From NCBI RefSeq assembly GCF_949152225.1, contig NZ_CASCJC010000001.1, positions 1,426,001-1,490,000 of the forward strand: a DNA stretch of 64,000 nucleotides, read 5' to 3'. The notes under the pieces are model-generated. The model did not search any database. It was not told the DNA's origin and was given only the letters and a program-made list of their open reading frames with translations. How positions within the stretch are numbered: the stretch's first letter is position 1; the number at the start of each line of letters is the position of its first letter. Shown in pieces: positions 33,665 to 43,042 of the stretch. Position numbers and translations under genes: made by a program. This DNA comes from Ligilactobacillus sp900765635 (GTDB lineage Bacteria; Bacillota; Bacilli; Lactobacillales; Lactobacillaceae).

Positions 33665-34906
33665 TTATTTACGAATCTGACCATCGCCTAAAATCGTGTA
33701 TTTAGTCGTAGTCAATTCCTTAAGCCCTAATGGCCCTCGAGCATGTAGTTTTTGGGTAGAAATTCCAATTTCTGCACCAAACCCAAATTCAAAGCCATCG
33801 GTAAAACGCGTCGAAGCATTAACATAAACACACGCTGAATCGACACGATCTAAGAAATATTGGCTGCGTTGATAATCGTTAGTGATTATTGCTTCTGAAT
33901 GTTTTGTGCTGTAACGATTGATATGTGCAATTGCCTCATCTAAACTTTCCACTAGCTTAACTGCGATAGTATAGTCATTATATTCAGTTTCCCAATCTTT
34001 TTTAGTTGCTAATTTGACGTTTTTATCTAACTGACAAATAGCTTCATCGCCTAAAATCTCAACATTTTCAGCACGCAAGGCTGCTAAAATTTCGCCTACA
34101 AAAGCCTTGGCATCTTGATGAATCAATAATTTTTCTGCAGCATTACATACCGAAGGACGTTGTGTCTTAGCATTGACTACGATTTGTTTAGCCATCTCAA
34201 GATCAAAAGTACGATCGATATATAAATGACAATTTCCTGCACCAGTTTCAATCACTGGAACCTTGGCATTAGCAACTACGGCTCGAATTAAACGCGCCGA
34301 TCCTCGTGGAATTAATACGTCTAAATCTTTAAGTTGCATAAATTCATTTGCTAATTGGTGGCTAGGATCACAAATTAATTGTATCGCATCTGGATTATAG
34401 CCTTTAGCAACTAAAGAAGCACGTAAAATTTCACTCAAGCAAATATTAGTTTGCATTGCTTCTTTACCACCACGCAAAATAACTGCGTTTCCTGTTTTAA
34501 AACACAAACCAAAAGCATCTACAGTTACATTGGGGCGTGCTTCATAAATCATTCCCACTACGCCTAAAGGCACCCGAACTTGATTAATCTTTAAACCAGC
34601 ATGGTTAACCCAGCCGTTCATCTGCCCTAAAGGATCGGGTAATAAGGCTATTTGTTGTAAACCCGTAGCCATCGCATTGATTTTTTGTTCATCTAACAAC
34701 AAACGATCTAAAAAGCGTTGATCTGCATTTTCTTTTTGATAGGCCTGCACGTCTAAAGTGTTGGCAGCCAATAATGCTTCTTTTTGCGCTAACAACTGTT
34801 TAGCGCTAAACTCTAGGACTTCTTGGCGTGCATTAGCTGCTAGATGTGCTAATTCAAATGCAGCAGTTTTAGCCTTTTGGCCCATTTCTAACAAATTAAT
34901 CGACAT
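33665..34906 (-). CDS. proA: Gamma-glutamyl phosphate reductase
   Basis: 413 residues. Second step of proline synthesis: reduces glutamyl 5-phosphate to the semialdehyde with NADPH. Aldehyde-dehydrogenase-like fold with PLGVVGMIYEARPNVTVDAF, ILRGGKEA, PVIETGAGNCHLY, and catalytic Cys in KTQRPSVCNAAEKLL. ATG with AAAGGA upstream, 14 bp after proB. Its end is followed by no clear terminator before prs (133-bp gap). Confidence 0.96.
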   Translation of the reverse strand: MSINLLEMGQKAKTAAFELAHLAANARQEVLEFSAKQLLAQKEALLAANTLDVQAYQKENADQRFLDRLLLDEQKINAMATGLQQIALLPDPLGQMNGWVNHAGLKINQVRVPLGVVGMIYEARPNVTVDAFGLCFKTGNAVILRGGKEAMQTNICLSEILRASLVAKGYNPDAIQLICDPSHQLANEFMQLKDLDVLIPRGSARLIRAVVANAKVPVIETGAGNCHLYIDRTFDLEMAKQIVVNAKTQRPSVCNAAEKLLIHQDAKAFVGEILAALRAENVEILGDEAICQLDKNVKLATKKDWETEYNDYTIAVKLVESLDEAIAHINRYSTKHSEAIITNDYQRSQYFLDRVDSACVYVNASTRFTDGFEFGFGAEIGISTQKLHARGPLGLKELTTTKYTILGDGQIRK

Positions 34907-34920
34907 AAGCTTATCCTTTC

Positions 34921-35727
34921 TTAATTTGGATCAAACAATGTTCCTACTTGCTTACCTGCTAAAATATCTAAAATAATCTTAGGATCTGACCCATTTGCCA
35001 AAACGGCTTTTTTACCATGTTTCATCATACGTTGAGCAGCTTTTAACTTTGTATACATGCCACCCGTACCAAAATCAGAACCTGAGCCACCCGCAATTTG
35101 ATAAACAGCATCATCGATGTGATTTACTGTTTGAATCAAGCTTGCATCAGGATATTTTTGGGGGTTCTTATCAAAAAAGCCATCGATATCAGATAAAATA
35201 ATCAACAAATCAGCATCCACAATAGCCGCAACTAAAGCCGAAAGCTGATCGTTGTCGCCAAATTTAGTCGTATGTCCCAATTCATCGATGGCTACGGTAT
35301 CATTTTCATTAACAATTGGAATCACTTTCCAATTAAGCAATGTTTGAAACGTATTAAGTGTATTTTTTAAACTTCCGGTATACTCAAAGACATCATAAGT
35401 CAACAAAACTTGACTGATCTTAGTTCCATAAGTCGCAAATCTTTGTTGATAAACCGTCATTAACTGTGATTGTCCCACAGAAGCTAAGGCTTGTTGTTCA
35501 GGAATCGCGGTGGGTCGGTGCGTCAAGCCGAATTGTCCCATTCCTACTCCGATAGCTCCAGAAGAAACTAAAATAACTTCTTTATCGGTATTATTTAAAC
35601 TACTCAAGGTGTAGCTAAGTTGATCGATGGCTGCTAAATTTAATTTCCCGTTTGGATGAAGCAATGAACTTGTTCCAATCTTAACGACAATTCGTTTAAC
35701 ATCATCAAAGTGACGCGTTTGTGTCAT
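34921..35727 (-). CDS. proB: Glutamate 5-kinase (short form)
   Basis: 268 residues. First step of proline synthesis: phosphorylates glutamate. Amino-acid kinase fold with VVKIGTSSL, VSSGAIGVGM, IVNENDTVAIDE, FGDNDQLSALVA, LSDIDGFF and GTGGMYTKLKAA. The usual C-terminal PUA domain is missing, as in many lactic acid bacterial ProB enzymes of about 265 residues. AGGAA lies 8 nt before the ATG. Transcribed ahead of proA with 14 bp between. Confidence 0.95.
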   Translation of the reverse strand: MTQTRHFDDVKRIVVKIGTSSLLHPNGKLNLAAIDQLSYTLSSLNNTDKEVILVSSGAIGVGMGQFGLTHRPTAIPEQQALASVGQSQLMTVYQQRFATYGTKISQVLLTYDVFEYTGSLKNTLNTFQTLLNWKVIPIVNENDTVAIDELGHTTKFGDNDQLSALVAAIVDADLLIILSDIDGFFDKNPQKYPDASLIQTVNHIDDAVYQIAGGSGSDFGTGGMYTKLKAAQRMMKHGKKAVLANGSDPKIILDILAGKQVGTLFDPN

Positions 35728-35761
35728 AACAAAATTCCTGGCTGTATCAAATATGGTTACC

Positions 35762-35841
35762 TAGCAAAATACAGCATTACCTTTCAATTTAATTGAAACT
35801 TTCTTTTTTCACCATATTATTTTTTGCTATGTGAAAGTTTC
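35762..35841 (-). promoter_or_regulatory. proBA leader with two interleaved inverted repeats
   Basis: TAGCAAAA (35762-35769) matches TTTTGCTA (35822-35829), and GAAACTTTC (35795-35803) matches GAAAGTTTC (35833-35841). Because the arms interleave, the two helices form either a pseudoknot or alternatives. No T-tract and no T-box motif is present. It lies 35 bp upstream of proB and may contain its operator or an RNA switch. Confidence 0.4.
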
Positions 35842-35897
35842 TGCAATCCATTTATTATTTTACTATAACAAATTTTAAAAAACTATTATTTTAAGAC

Positions 35898-36743
35898 TCA
35901 GCGATTACCGTTAGGATCTGGACGTTGATTCTTATCTAAGATATAGCGTTCGATTAAATCGATGATTTGTTGATTTTGGGGTAAATCAGAGTGTTGTGCT
36001 TCTTGTCCTGTTACTGTAATTTCTGTAAATGACTTGACTTGGCCTTGATAAATATATTTCCCCGCTTCAACACTTCTAGCCGGTACTAAGCCGTCTGAAT
36101 CATAATTTTCAGTCCCGGCAATCGAATAGACACTCAAATCCTTAGGCAATTTGTCTTTAGCCTTGATAAAATCTGCTAACATCTGTGTTTTATGCTGCAA
36201 CGACGCCTCGTTAAAATTATAAGGCGTGCCAATTGTCATTAATTTTTTGATGCTGACATTGGTTTTAGCATAATATTTCTCTAAAAAAGCGGTATAAATC
36301 AAGCCACCATTCGAATGGCCGATGCCTTTAAAATTGTTAAAATTATAATCTTCGGTCAATTTATTAAAAGCCTTTGAAAACATCTTGGCTTGTTGCAAGA
36401 TATTACTATAGCCATCATGATTATTTTCAAATCCCACCACGATAAAGGGCTCATTATCCTTAGCGGCTATCTTGCCTTTAAAAACCATCTTGCCACTGTT
36501 GTAGACTTTAACTTTTAACAGGCTGTGCTTTTTTAGGCTAGTCTCGTTAATCTTTGCAATCAGCTCATCAAAGCGATTTTCCGTTGCAGAACTTCCTGGA
36601 ATCATGATGATTGGAGAAAGCTTTGAATTATGAAAAGACTGCAGTGTTGTAACATTTGCTTTGGTCCATTTTCCTGCAGGCAAAGCTAGTAAAACTAAGC
36701 TTCCTAGCAATAAAAGGACCCAAAATATTCTTTTTTTAACCAT
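35898..36743 (-). CDS. DUF915-type alpha/beta hydrolase, exported or anchored
   Basis: 281 residues. N-terminal hydrophobic segment (about 6-22) then an alpha/beta hydrolase with oxyanion region IIMIPGSSATENRFD and nucleophile S144 in GIGHSNGGLIY; the His is probably in GQEAQHSDLP. DUF915 enzymes are surface esterase/lipase-like proteins common in lactobacilli. The ATG follows GAGGGA at 6 nt. It begins 2 bp after the PTS IIC gene, so the two are one operon. Confidence 0.9.
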   Translation of the reverse strand: MVKKRIFWVLLLLGSLVLLALPAGKWTKANVTTLQSFHNSKLSPIIMIPGSSATENRFDELIAKINETSLKKHSLLKVKVYNSGKMVFKGKIAAKDNEPFIVVGFENNHDGYSNILQQAKMFSKAFNKLTEDYNFNNFKGIGHSNGGLIYTAFLEKYYAKTNVSIKKLMTIGTPYNFNEASLQHKTQMLADFIKAKDKLPKDLSVYSIAGTENYDSDGLVPARSVEAGKYIYQGQVKSFTEITVTGQEAQHSDLPQNQQIIDLIERYILDKNQRPDPNGNR

Positions 36744-36745
36744 CG

Positions 36746-38014
36746 CTATTCCCTCCGCTCGCTTTGTTTAAGTCTATGGCTTACTTTTTGCGCCAACAAG
36801 ACAAAAGGTTTATAACACCATATATCTAGCACCAATAATAACAAGCTAAAGACTAAATTTTGCCAATCAGCTCCACTACCAATAAAGGCAATCAATGGTC
36901 CTGGTGTCCCGGTTGGCACGGGATAAACAGAATAGCTAAGCCAACCCCATTTTAAAAATAATGCGGCCACTAACATATTTAGCACTGGAATCATTACAAA
37001 TCCTAGTAAATAAAGTGGATTAAATAAGACCGGCAAGCCAACCAATAAAGCTGCATTGCTATTGAAAAAGACAGGAAAAAGCGTGGCCTTGGCTATGTTG
37101 TGTTCATTTTTGTTTTGCGTAAACAATAACAATGCTATGACTAAAGCTAAGCTGCATCCCGCCCCGCCTAAAACACCATAAGCTTGATACAAAGTGTTGC
37201 CATTGTATTGATACGGCAAGCTATGTTTGGCAAATGTCGCATTCAAATTAGCAGCAACTAAGCGGCTATCATAATATAAGTTAGGCGTATATGGTCCACT
37301 AATTCCAATAAATGCACACAAGTTAGTCAATATTCCAACTAAAAGCGTCAAACCTAAGCCATGACTAAGCAAGCTTAACGCTTGAAAAAAATCGTTGTTT
37401 TGATTCAAGTAACGATAAATGAAGGTACTTAAAAAATGATTAATCAACGCACAACTTAGCAATGATACACTTAACGGTTTTAAGGCCATAAAAGCCCGCG
37501 CTAAAATATCTGCACTATGCATTGAAGAAACATCAGCAACTTCTTTGGTTAAGATTTTAAACAAATAACCGCTAAAAAAGCCGATAAGAAGGCCTAAAAA
37601 CAAACTAGCAAAGCCCAACAAACGCCAATTGATAGTTAACACCATGTTTTTATCTGCTGCATAAATCAACAATAAAAAGCTAACCAATCCCCCTAGCCCA
37701 GCCATTTGTCCATCACGTTGGTAAAATTTTGCCGTATAACGTGCAACTTGATAAGTAGCTAACACTGCGACCAATCCAAGTGTCATCTTACTTATGTTTT
37801 CAAAAACCAAGCGTACTCCTGCATAATGAGGTAACCAATCATCAACATAAAAAATGCTTCCGATAAAGCCATTAACCGATAGAAATGAGGCTAATACTTG
37901 GGCTAAATTTCCAATTAAAATCAACGGAAAAAGTACAGCCAAGGTTCTTTGGGTCACACGCAAAAAAACATTTTGTCTAAGTTTAACCAATAACAAAACA
38001 AACTTTTCAAACAC
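36746..38014 (-). CDS. Orphan PTS IIC-like membrane protein (lactose/cellobiose class)
   Basis: 422 residues with about ten membrane helices. The start (FVLLLVKLRQNVFLRVTQRTL) and ISGPYTPNLYYD, GGAGCSLAL and FNPLYLLGFVMIPVLN stretches match EIIC of the Lac family. No IIA or IIB gene is nearby. The GTG start at 38012-38014 follows AGGTGG. Coupled to the DUF915 hydrolase 2 bp downstream. It could borrow IIA/IIB from another system or have a regulatory or non-PTS role. Confidence 0.8.
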   Translation of the reverse strand: MFEKFVLLLVKLRQNVFLRVTQRTLAVLFPLILIGNLAQVLASFLSVNGFIGSIFYVDDWLPHYAGVRLVFENISKMTLGLVAVLATYQVARYTAKFYQRDGQMAGLGGLVSFLLLIYAADKNMVLTINWRLLGFASLFLGLLIGFFSGYLFKILTKEVADVSSMHSADILARAFMALKPLSVSLLSCALINHFLSTFIYRYLNQNNDFFQALSLLSHGLGLTLLVGILTNLCAFIGISGPYTPNLYYDSRLVAANLNATFAKHSLPYQYNGNTLYQAYGVLGGAGCSLALVIALLLFTQNKNEHNIAKATLFPVFFNSNAALLVGLPVLFNPLYLLGFVMIPVLNMLVAALFLKWGWLSYSVYPVPTGTPGPLIAFIGSGADWQNLVFSLLLLVLDIWCYKPFVLLAQKVSHRLKQSERRE

Positions 38015-38191
38015 AACGCCACCTACTTTATCATTTTAGTATCCTTGATTATACTAGAAAAAACTTCCAAAATCATCTTTAGAAGCTTATGCATAATCTA
38101 TAACAAATTTCGTAAATTAATACATTTTCTTGAAAATGTTACTTGTTTTGTTTGTTTTTTCATGTAAAATAGTCTATTGGAACAAAATAAT

Positions 38192-38209
38192 TGACGACAG
38201 AGATCGTCA
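38192..38209 (+). promoter_or_regulatory. Short palindrome in the 5' leader of the MFS gene
   Basis: TGACGA and TCGTCA close a 6-nt loop 19 bp before the ATG and just ahead of the GGGAGG ribosome site. It may be an operator or a small RNA hairpin. Confidence 0.35.
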
Positions 38210-38227
38210 TTTTGGGAGGAATTTTTT

Positions 38228-39445
38228 ATGGAACAGACAACGACTAATAAGATGTCTAAACAACAAAAATGGGTAACAGCTTCGACTGCGGCTGGATTTT
38301 CCCTAGAAAATATGGACATCATGTTCCTATCATTTTCATTGGCGTCAATTATTGCTGATTTGCATATTTCAAGTGGAGAAGCTGGGATGATTGGTTCGAT
38401 TACCAACATCGGAATGCTTGTCGGTGGAGCAATTTTTGGTATTATTGGGGACCGTCATGGACGGGTTAAGACTTTTTCTTATACTATTTTTATTTTTGCC
38501 TTTGCCACTGCTGCTATGTATTTTGCACATGACTTGACGACTATTTATATTCTGCGCTTTTTAGCCGGAATCGGGGCTGGTGGTGAATACGGTGTAGGTA
38601 TGGCAATGATTGCTGAAAACTTCCACTACAACCATGTTGGGCGTATCACTTCAATTGCTGCAATCGGTGGCCAAATCGGTGCGATCTTTGCCGCTTTACT
38701 AGCAACCTTTATCATCCCAGATTTTGGTTGGAACGCTCTTTTCTTAGTCGGTATTATTCCTGTTATCTTGACTTATTTCATCAGACAACACGTCAAAGAA
38801 AGTGACACTTTCTTGCAAGCTCAAGCTAAAGCACGTGAAAAACAAGAAAAGCCTTCATTTAAAGAACTTTTCAAAACACCTAAGATCGCTTATCAAACAA
38901 TTGGTTTGATGATCATGGCTATCGTGCAAATCGCTGGCTACTTTGGTTTGATGAACTGGTTACCAACTATCGTGCAACAACAACAAGGTTTATCTGTTTC
39001 AGGTTCATCTTTATGGATGATTGCAACAATTATCGGTATGAGTCTTGGGATGGTGGCCTTTGGTTATATCATGGATAACTTTGGTCCACGCATTTCTTTT
39101 GGTATCTTCTTACTTGGCTCAGCTGCTATTTTATTTACGATTTTAATGGCTAAAAGTGCTTTAGCTTTAGTCTTAATCGGGGCTGTTATCGGCTTTTTTT
39201 CAAACGGTATGTTTGGTGGTTATGGTGCTGTTATCAGTCGTTTATATCCAGTTGAAATTCGTTCGACCGCTAATAACTTAATCATGAATGTTGGTCGTGC
39301 AATCGGTGGTTTTTCTTCTGTAGCTATCGGAATTTTAATGGATCACTATACTCTAGGTGTAACCATGGGTTGCTTATCTGCCCTTTATATCATCAGTTTC
39401 TTGGTGATGATTACCTTACCTGGAATTCGTCAATTAAGCAAATAA
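38228..39445 (+). CDS. MFS transporter (AAHS/sugar-porter-like)
   Basis: 405 residues, twelve predicted helices. MFS signature loops: GIIGDRHGRVK between helices 2 and 3, and GYIMDNFGPRIS in the second half; RFLAGIGAGGEYGVGMAMIAE resembles aromatic acid/H+ symporters. The start FSLENMDIMFLSFSL is also typical of that group. Proton-coupled uptake of a small organic acid is a reasonable guess, not established. GGGAGG lies 8 nt before the ATG. Monocistronic with its own terminator. Confidence 0.9.
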   Translation: MEQTTTNKMSKQQKWVTASTAAGFSLENMDIMFLSFSLASIIADLHISSGEAGMIGSITNIGMLVGGAIFGIIGDRHGRVKTFSYTIFIFAFATAAMYFAHDLTTIYILRFLAGIGAGGEYGVGMAMIAENFHYNHVGRITSIAAIGGQIGAIFAALLATFIIPDFGWNALFLVGIIPVILTYFIRQHVKESDTFLQAQAKAREKQEKPSFKELFKTPKIAYQTIGLMIMAIVQIAGYFGLMNWLPTIVQQQQGLSVSGSSLWMIATIIGMSLGMVAFGYIMDNFGPRISFGIFLLGSAAILFTILMAKSALALVLIGAVIGFFSNGMFGGYGAVISRLYPVEIRSTANNLIMNVGRAIGGFSSVAIGILMDHYTLGVTMGCLSALYIISFLVMITLPGIRQLSK

Positions 39446-39447
39446 TC

Positions 39448-39484
39448 AAAAAAACAAGCATCTTTACGGGTGCTTGTTTTTTTT
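39448..39484 (+). terminator. Terminator after the MFS gene
   Basis: AAAACAAGCA and TGCTTGTTTT arms with a T8 tract directly after the stop codon. Confidence 0.9.
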
Positions 39485-39513
39485 ATAAAATCATTATCAA
39501 AGGAAGTGATTTC

Positions 39514-40074
39514 ATGTACCTGACAAATGGACAAATAACACTGCGCCCCGTCACCTTAAACGATGCTTATGAGTTGTTTAACCTCATTGATGCTAGTCGT
39601 CAAAATCTTAGACGCTACTTACCATGGGTTGATGATATTTATCAACCAGAAGACGAACAAACTAGTCTTGCAAAAAGCTTGCCTAAACAAACGATTCTAA
39701 TGCTAGCTATTGAAATTGATCAAACTATCGTAGGCCTAATCGATCTTCATGATATTTCAAAAGATCATCACAAGGCTCAAATTGGCTATTTTTTAGGCGA
39801 TGCTTATGTCGGCTTGGGCTATATGAATCAGGCACTAAATTTACTGCAAAAATATGCTTTTGAAGAAATGAACTTGCATCGATTAGAAATTTTAATTGAT
39901 ATAACTAACCATAAGAGCCAAGCAGTCGCACAACGTCTAGGTTATCAAAAAGAAGCTACCCTGCGTGATTATTTATATTATAACAAGCAATTTAGAACTT
40001 TTTATTTATATGCTTTACTCAAATCTGAATGGCAGATGAAAAATAAATTTAAGGGAGAAAAAAATGAAATTTAA
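39514..40074 (+). CDS. GNAT-family N-acetyltransferase (RimJ/RimL type)
   Basis: 186 residues. ITLRPVTLNDAYELFNLID start, QIGYFLGDAYVGLGYMNQA acetyl-CoA loop and EMNLHRLEILIDITNHKSQAVAQRLGYQKEATLRDY, typical of ribosomal-protein alanine acetyltransferase relatives. ATG 39514 follows AAAGGAAG at 8 nt; the longer frame runs back through the upstream terminator. It overlaps the next gene by 11 bp, so they are probably coupled. Confidence 0.92.
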   Translation: MYLTNGQITLRPVTLNDAYELFNLIDASRQNLRRYLPWVDDIYQPEDEQTSLAKSLPKQTILMLAIEIDQTIVGLIDLHDISKDHHKAQIGYFLGDAYVGLGYMNQALNLLQKYAFEEMNLHRLEILIDITNHKSQAVAQRLGYQKEATLRDYLYYNKQFRTFYLYALLKSEWQMKNKFKGEKNEI

Positions 40075-40675
40075 TATTGATGATTTAACATGGACAAGAG
40101 CTCCTAAAAGCTACAGTATCACTCAAGATAAAATTGAAATCATTACACAACCTCACACAGATTTATGGCAAAGAACATATTACAAATTTAGAAACGATAA
40201 CGCCCCACTCTTACAACTGCAAAGTGCTGAAAAATATTTTTCTTTTGTAGTTAAAACAAACTTTGCAAGCAAACATCGCTTTGATCAATGTGGTGTTGCC
40301 ATGTATTTAGACAGCGATAATTGGTTTAAATGTTCCAGTGAATATGAAAATGAAGAATTTCAGCATCTAGGTAGCGTTGTTACCAACAATGGTTATTCAG
40401 ATTGGGCAACAACAGTCATCGATGCATCTATCAAAACTATCTGGTATCGATTCAGTCGCAGAGAAGATGATTTTTGTGTTGAAGCATCTTTTGATGGTAT
40501 TAATTATAATCAGATGCGTATCTTCCATTTTTGGAAAGGTGCTGATACGATCAATTTCGGCATTTATGCTTGCAGTCCTGAAGATTCATCTTTTAAAGCA
40601 ACTTTTAGTGACATGGAAATTACCGAATGCAAATGGCTAGCCCACACAGGCCAAGCTCCTGATAAAGATATATAG
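40064..40675 (+). CDS. DUF1349 domain protein (concanavalin-like fold)
   Basis: 203 residues. The beta-sandwich pattern of DUF1349: LTWTRAPKSYSI start, FDQCGVAMYLDSDNWFKCSSEYE, a WYRFSRREDDFCVEAS strand and IYACSPEDSSFKATFSDMEI near the end. No signal peptide. Relatives include YesU-like carbohydrate-associated proteins; the role is unknown. GGGAG lies upstream of the ATG inside the acetyltransferase gene. Confidence 0.88.
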   Translation: MKFNIDDLTWTRAPKSYSITQDKIEIITQPHTDLWQRTYYKFRNDNAPLLQLQSAEKYFSFVVKTNFASKHRFDQCGVAMYLDSDNWFKCSSEYENEEFQHLGSVVTNNGYSDWATTVIDASIKTIWYRFSRREDDFCVEASFDGINYNQMRIFHFWKGADTINFGIYACSPEDSSFKATFSDMEITECKWLAHTGQAPDKDI

Positions 40676-40677
40676 CA

Positions 40678-40709
40678 AAAAAAGTCAGCAAATACTTGCT
40701 GACTTTTTA
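40678..40709. terminator. Bidirectional terminator between DUF1349 and GH1 genes
   Basis: AAAGTCAGCAA and TTGCTGACTTT arms with a 4-nt loop and A/T tracts; serves both converging genes. Confidence 0.92.
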
Positions 40710-40725
40710 ATTTGTTGCTGATATT

Positions 40726-42183
40726 TTAATCTAACTTAGCACCATTTGATGCGATGACGTCTTTATACCAGTAAAATGAATCCTTACGGTAACGTTCTAA
40801 ACTACCGGTACCATCATCGTTTTTATCGACATAAATAAAACCATAGCGTTTAGACATTTGCCCGGTACCAGCCGAAACTAAATCGATGCAACCCCAGCTA
40901 GTATAACCACGCAAATCAACACCATTTTCGATAGCCTTATCCATGGCTTTGATGTGTTCTTTCATGTATTCAATCCGGTATGGATCGTGAACTTTGCCAT
41001 CTTCAAGCTTATCAACCGCACCCAAGCCGTTTTCAACAACCATCAGTGGTAATTCGTAACGATCATAAATCATTTCAAGGTAATATTGTAAGCCCATTGG
41101 ATCATCGGCCCATTCCCATTCGGAATATTTCAAGTATGGATTACGTGCTCCAGTTGAGAAGTTACCACCAACTTTATCTTCTTGTTGATGTGTAGTAATC
41201 GCAGTTGACATGTAATATGAGAAGGTATATAAATCAACGGTACCTTCCTTTAAATCTTCTAAATCTTGCGCGGTGATGTCTAAGTTGACATTGTGTTTAG
41301 CCCACAAGCGTTTCGCAAATGTTGGATATTTACCTTTGCATTGTACATCGCCACTATAAAAGATATTTTGTTCCCAAGCATAGCGATTAGCTAAGATATC
41401 TTTAGGATCACAGGTTAATGGATAATTGCAAATACCACAAATCATGCAGCCGACTTGATAGTTTGGATCGATTTGGTGTGCTTGTTTAACAGCCTTAGCA
41501 CTGGCAACATATTGATAGTGCAATTGTTGATAGGCACTTTGATAAGCTTGATCACTTGGATTTTTTTGGACAAATTCCAAAAACATAATTGTATTATTGA
41601 TTTCATTAAATGTTAGCCAATACTTAACAAGGCCTTTATATTCGTTAAAGATAGTTTCTGTAAAATGTGTGAAAAAATCGATTAATTTACGGTTATTCCA
41701 TCCACCATAATGTTCTTCTAAGTATAATGGTGTATCAAAATGCGAAATGGTTACGAGTGGTTCAATATCATATTTACGCAATTCTTCAAAGACACTGCGA
41801 TAAAAATCTAAACCTGCTTGATTTGGTTCTTGTTCATCACCATTTGGGAAAATTCGCGACCATGAAATTGACATTCGAAACATCTTAAAGCCCATTTCAG
41901 CAAAAAGTTTGATATCTTCTTTATAACGATGATAAAAGTCGATTCCTTCATGGTTAGGATAGTATTCATCAGCTAAAATTTTGCCGTGTGCTCCTTGAGG
42001 TACAAAATCACCTTTACCTGTTGTACCATCGGCAAATTCATAGGTTACTTGTCTTCTAGCATGTAGCGAACCACCAGTTGTAATATCAGTGCGTGCTAAG
42101 CCACGTCCTGCTTCATTATAAGCACCTTCTGCTTGATTAGCTGCGATTGCTCCACCCCAGTAAAAATCTTTAGGAAAACTCAT
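40726..42183 (-). CDS. 6-phospho-beta-glucosidase (glycoside hydrolase family 1)
   Basis: 485 residues. Acid/base E194 in WLTFNEIN and nucleophile Glu in LMVVENGLGAV. The C-terminal loop GQMSKRYGFIYVD carries the Ser-Lys-Tyr phosphate-binding set, so it acts on PTS-delivered 6-phospho-beta-glucosides such as cellobiose 6-phosphate. Start ATG 42181-42183 follows GAGGTG at 6 nt; a GTG three codons earlier falls within the site. No PTS gene is adjacent, so it is a stand-alone unit. Confidence 0.94.
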   Translation of the reverse strand: MSFPKDFYWGGAIAANQAEGAYNEAGRGLARTDITTGGSLHARRQVTYEFADGTTGKGDFVPQGAHGKILADEYYPNHEGIDFYHRYKEDIKLFAEMGFKMFRMSISWSRIFPNGDEQEPNQAGLDFYRSVFEELRKYDIEPLVTISHFDTPLYLEEHYGGWNNRKLIDFFTHFTETIFNEYKGLVKYWLTFNEINNTIMFLEFVQKNPSDQAYQSAYQQLHYQYVASAKAVKQAHQIDPNYQVGCMICGICNYPLTCDPKDILANRYAWEQNIFYSGDVQCKGKYPTFAKRLWAKHNVNLDITAQDLEDLKEGTVDLYTFSYYMSTAITTHQQEDKVGGNFSTGARNPYLKYSEWEWADDPMGLQYYLEMIYDRYELPLMVVENGLGAVDKLEDGKVHDPYRIEYMKEHIKAMDKAIENGVDLRGYTSWGCIDLVSAGTGQMSKRYGFIYVDKNDDGTGSLERYRKDSFYWYKDVIASNGAKLD

Positions 42184-42290
42184 AAATTTCACCTCATTTT
42201 AAAATTGTACCCGACTAATATTTTTTTAGCCTACAAATATATTTTACACTTTAAAACGATTTTATGTAAGGGGTTTACATTTTTTTTACA

Positions 42291-42325
42291 AAAAAAGCCT
42301 TCTTGAAAAATTCAAGAAAGCTTTT
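42291..42325 (-). terminator. Terminator after the HdeD-like gene
   Basis: Minus-strand arms AAAGCTTTCTTGAA and TTCAAGAAGGCTTT, then T5 or more. Confidence 0.85.
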
Positions 42326-42335
42326 GGCCTTTATT

Positions 42336-42845
42336 TTAGAAGGCTTGAATGATTTTACCAATACCAATAAAGATTAGATAAAAAGCAATCAACCAAACTA
42401 AAGTTGCACTAGCTAGCAATGGGTTAAACAACAAGATGATGCCTAAAATTAACCCTAAGACACTCAAGATAATTAATAACCAATAATAGCCTTTATCAGC
42501 TTTGAATACACGGGCTGTCATAATTTCAAAAATAGCATCAAAAATAAACCAGACCGCGAAAATAAAAACAATTACATCAAGTGCCAAGCCCATTCTGATA
42601 ATGAACAACAAGCCAATCACGATGTCGATGATTCCTAGCCACAATAGCCAACTTGATTTTTGAACCAAGATTTTATTGACTTGATGACGCAACCAAAGAG
42701 TTTGTACACCTTTGGCAATCGCTAAAATTCCCAAAACTAAAGGCAAGCTCAATAAAACGCTTAATGGGGCAAATAAAGTATACCCCCCTGCTAGTAACAT
42801 CAAGATTCCGACTAATAAGCTTAGCCAATCAAATCTTTTTTCCAT
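42336..42845 (-). CDS. HdeD/DUF308-family membrane protein
   Basis: 169 residues with six membrane helices in three DUF308-like repeats (each about 25+25 residues, e.g. LVGILMLLAGGYTLFAPLSVL, WLGIIDIVIGLLFIIRMGLAL, ILSVLGLILGIILLFNPLLA). E. coli HdeD is linked to acid resistance; the mechanism is unknown. ATG with GGGAG upstream. Monocistronic. Confidence 0.88.
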   Translation of the reverse strand: MEKRFDWLSLLVGILMLLAGGYTLFAPLSVLLSLPLVLGILAIAKGVQTLWLRHQVNKILVQKSSWLLWLGIIDIVIGLLFIIRMGLALDVIVFIFAVWFIFDAIFEIMTARVFKADKGYYWLLIILSVLGLILGIILLFNPLLASATLVWLIAFYLIFIGIGKIIQAF

Positions 42846-43042
42846 AATACTCCAACTCCCTTAATAAAATAAAAATTTTTTGTAAACTAAGCTTACCACG
42901 ACTTAAAAAAAATAGCTTTTATTTTGCTCATGACCGTATTTTATGAAATCTTAATAAAATATTAGAGTCAGATTAAAATATCAACCGCTAAACTATGGTA
43001 TACTGTTATGTAACACTTAGATAGAAAGTTAGAGGAGAGTAT

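Noticed and set aside
35728..35890. T-box leader for proBA
   Set aside because: No AAGGTGGTACCGCG-like element and no terminator T-tract; only interleaved repeats are seen.
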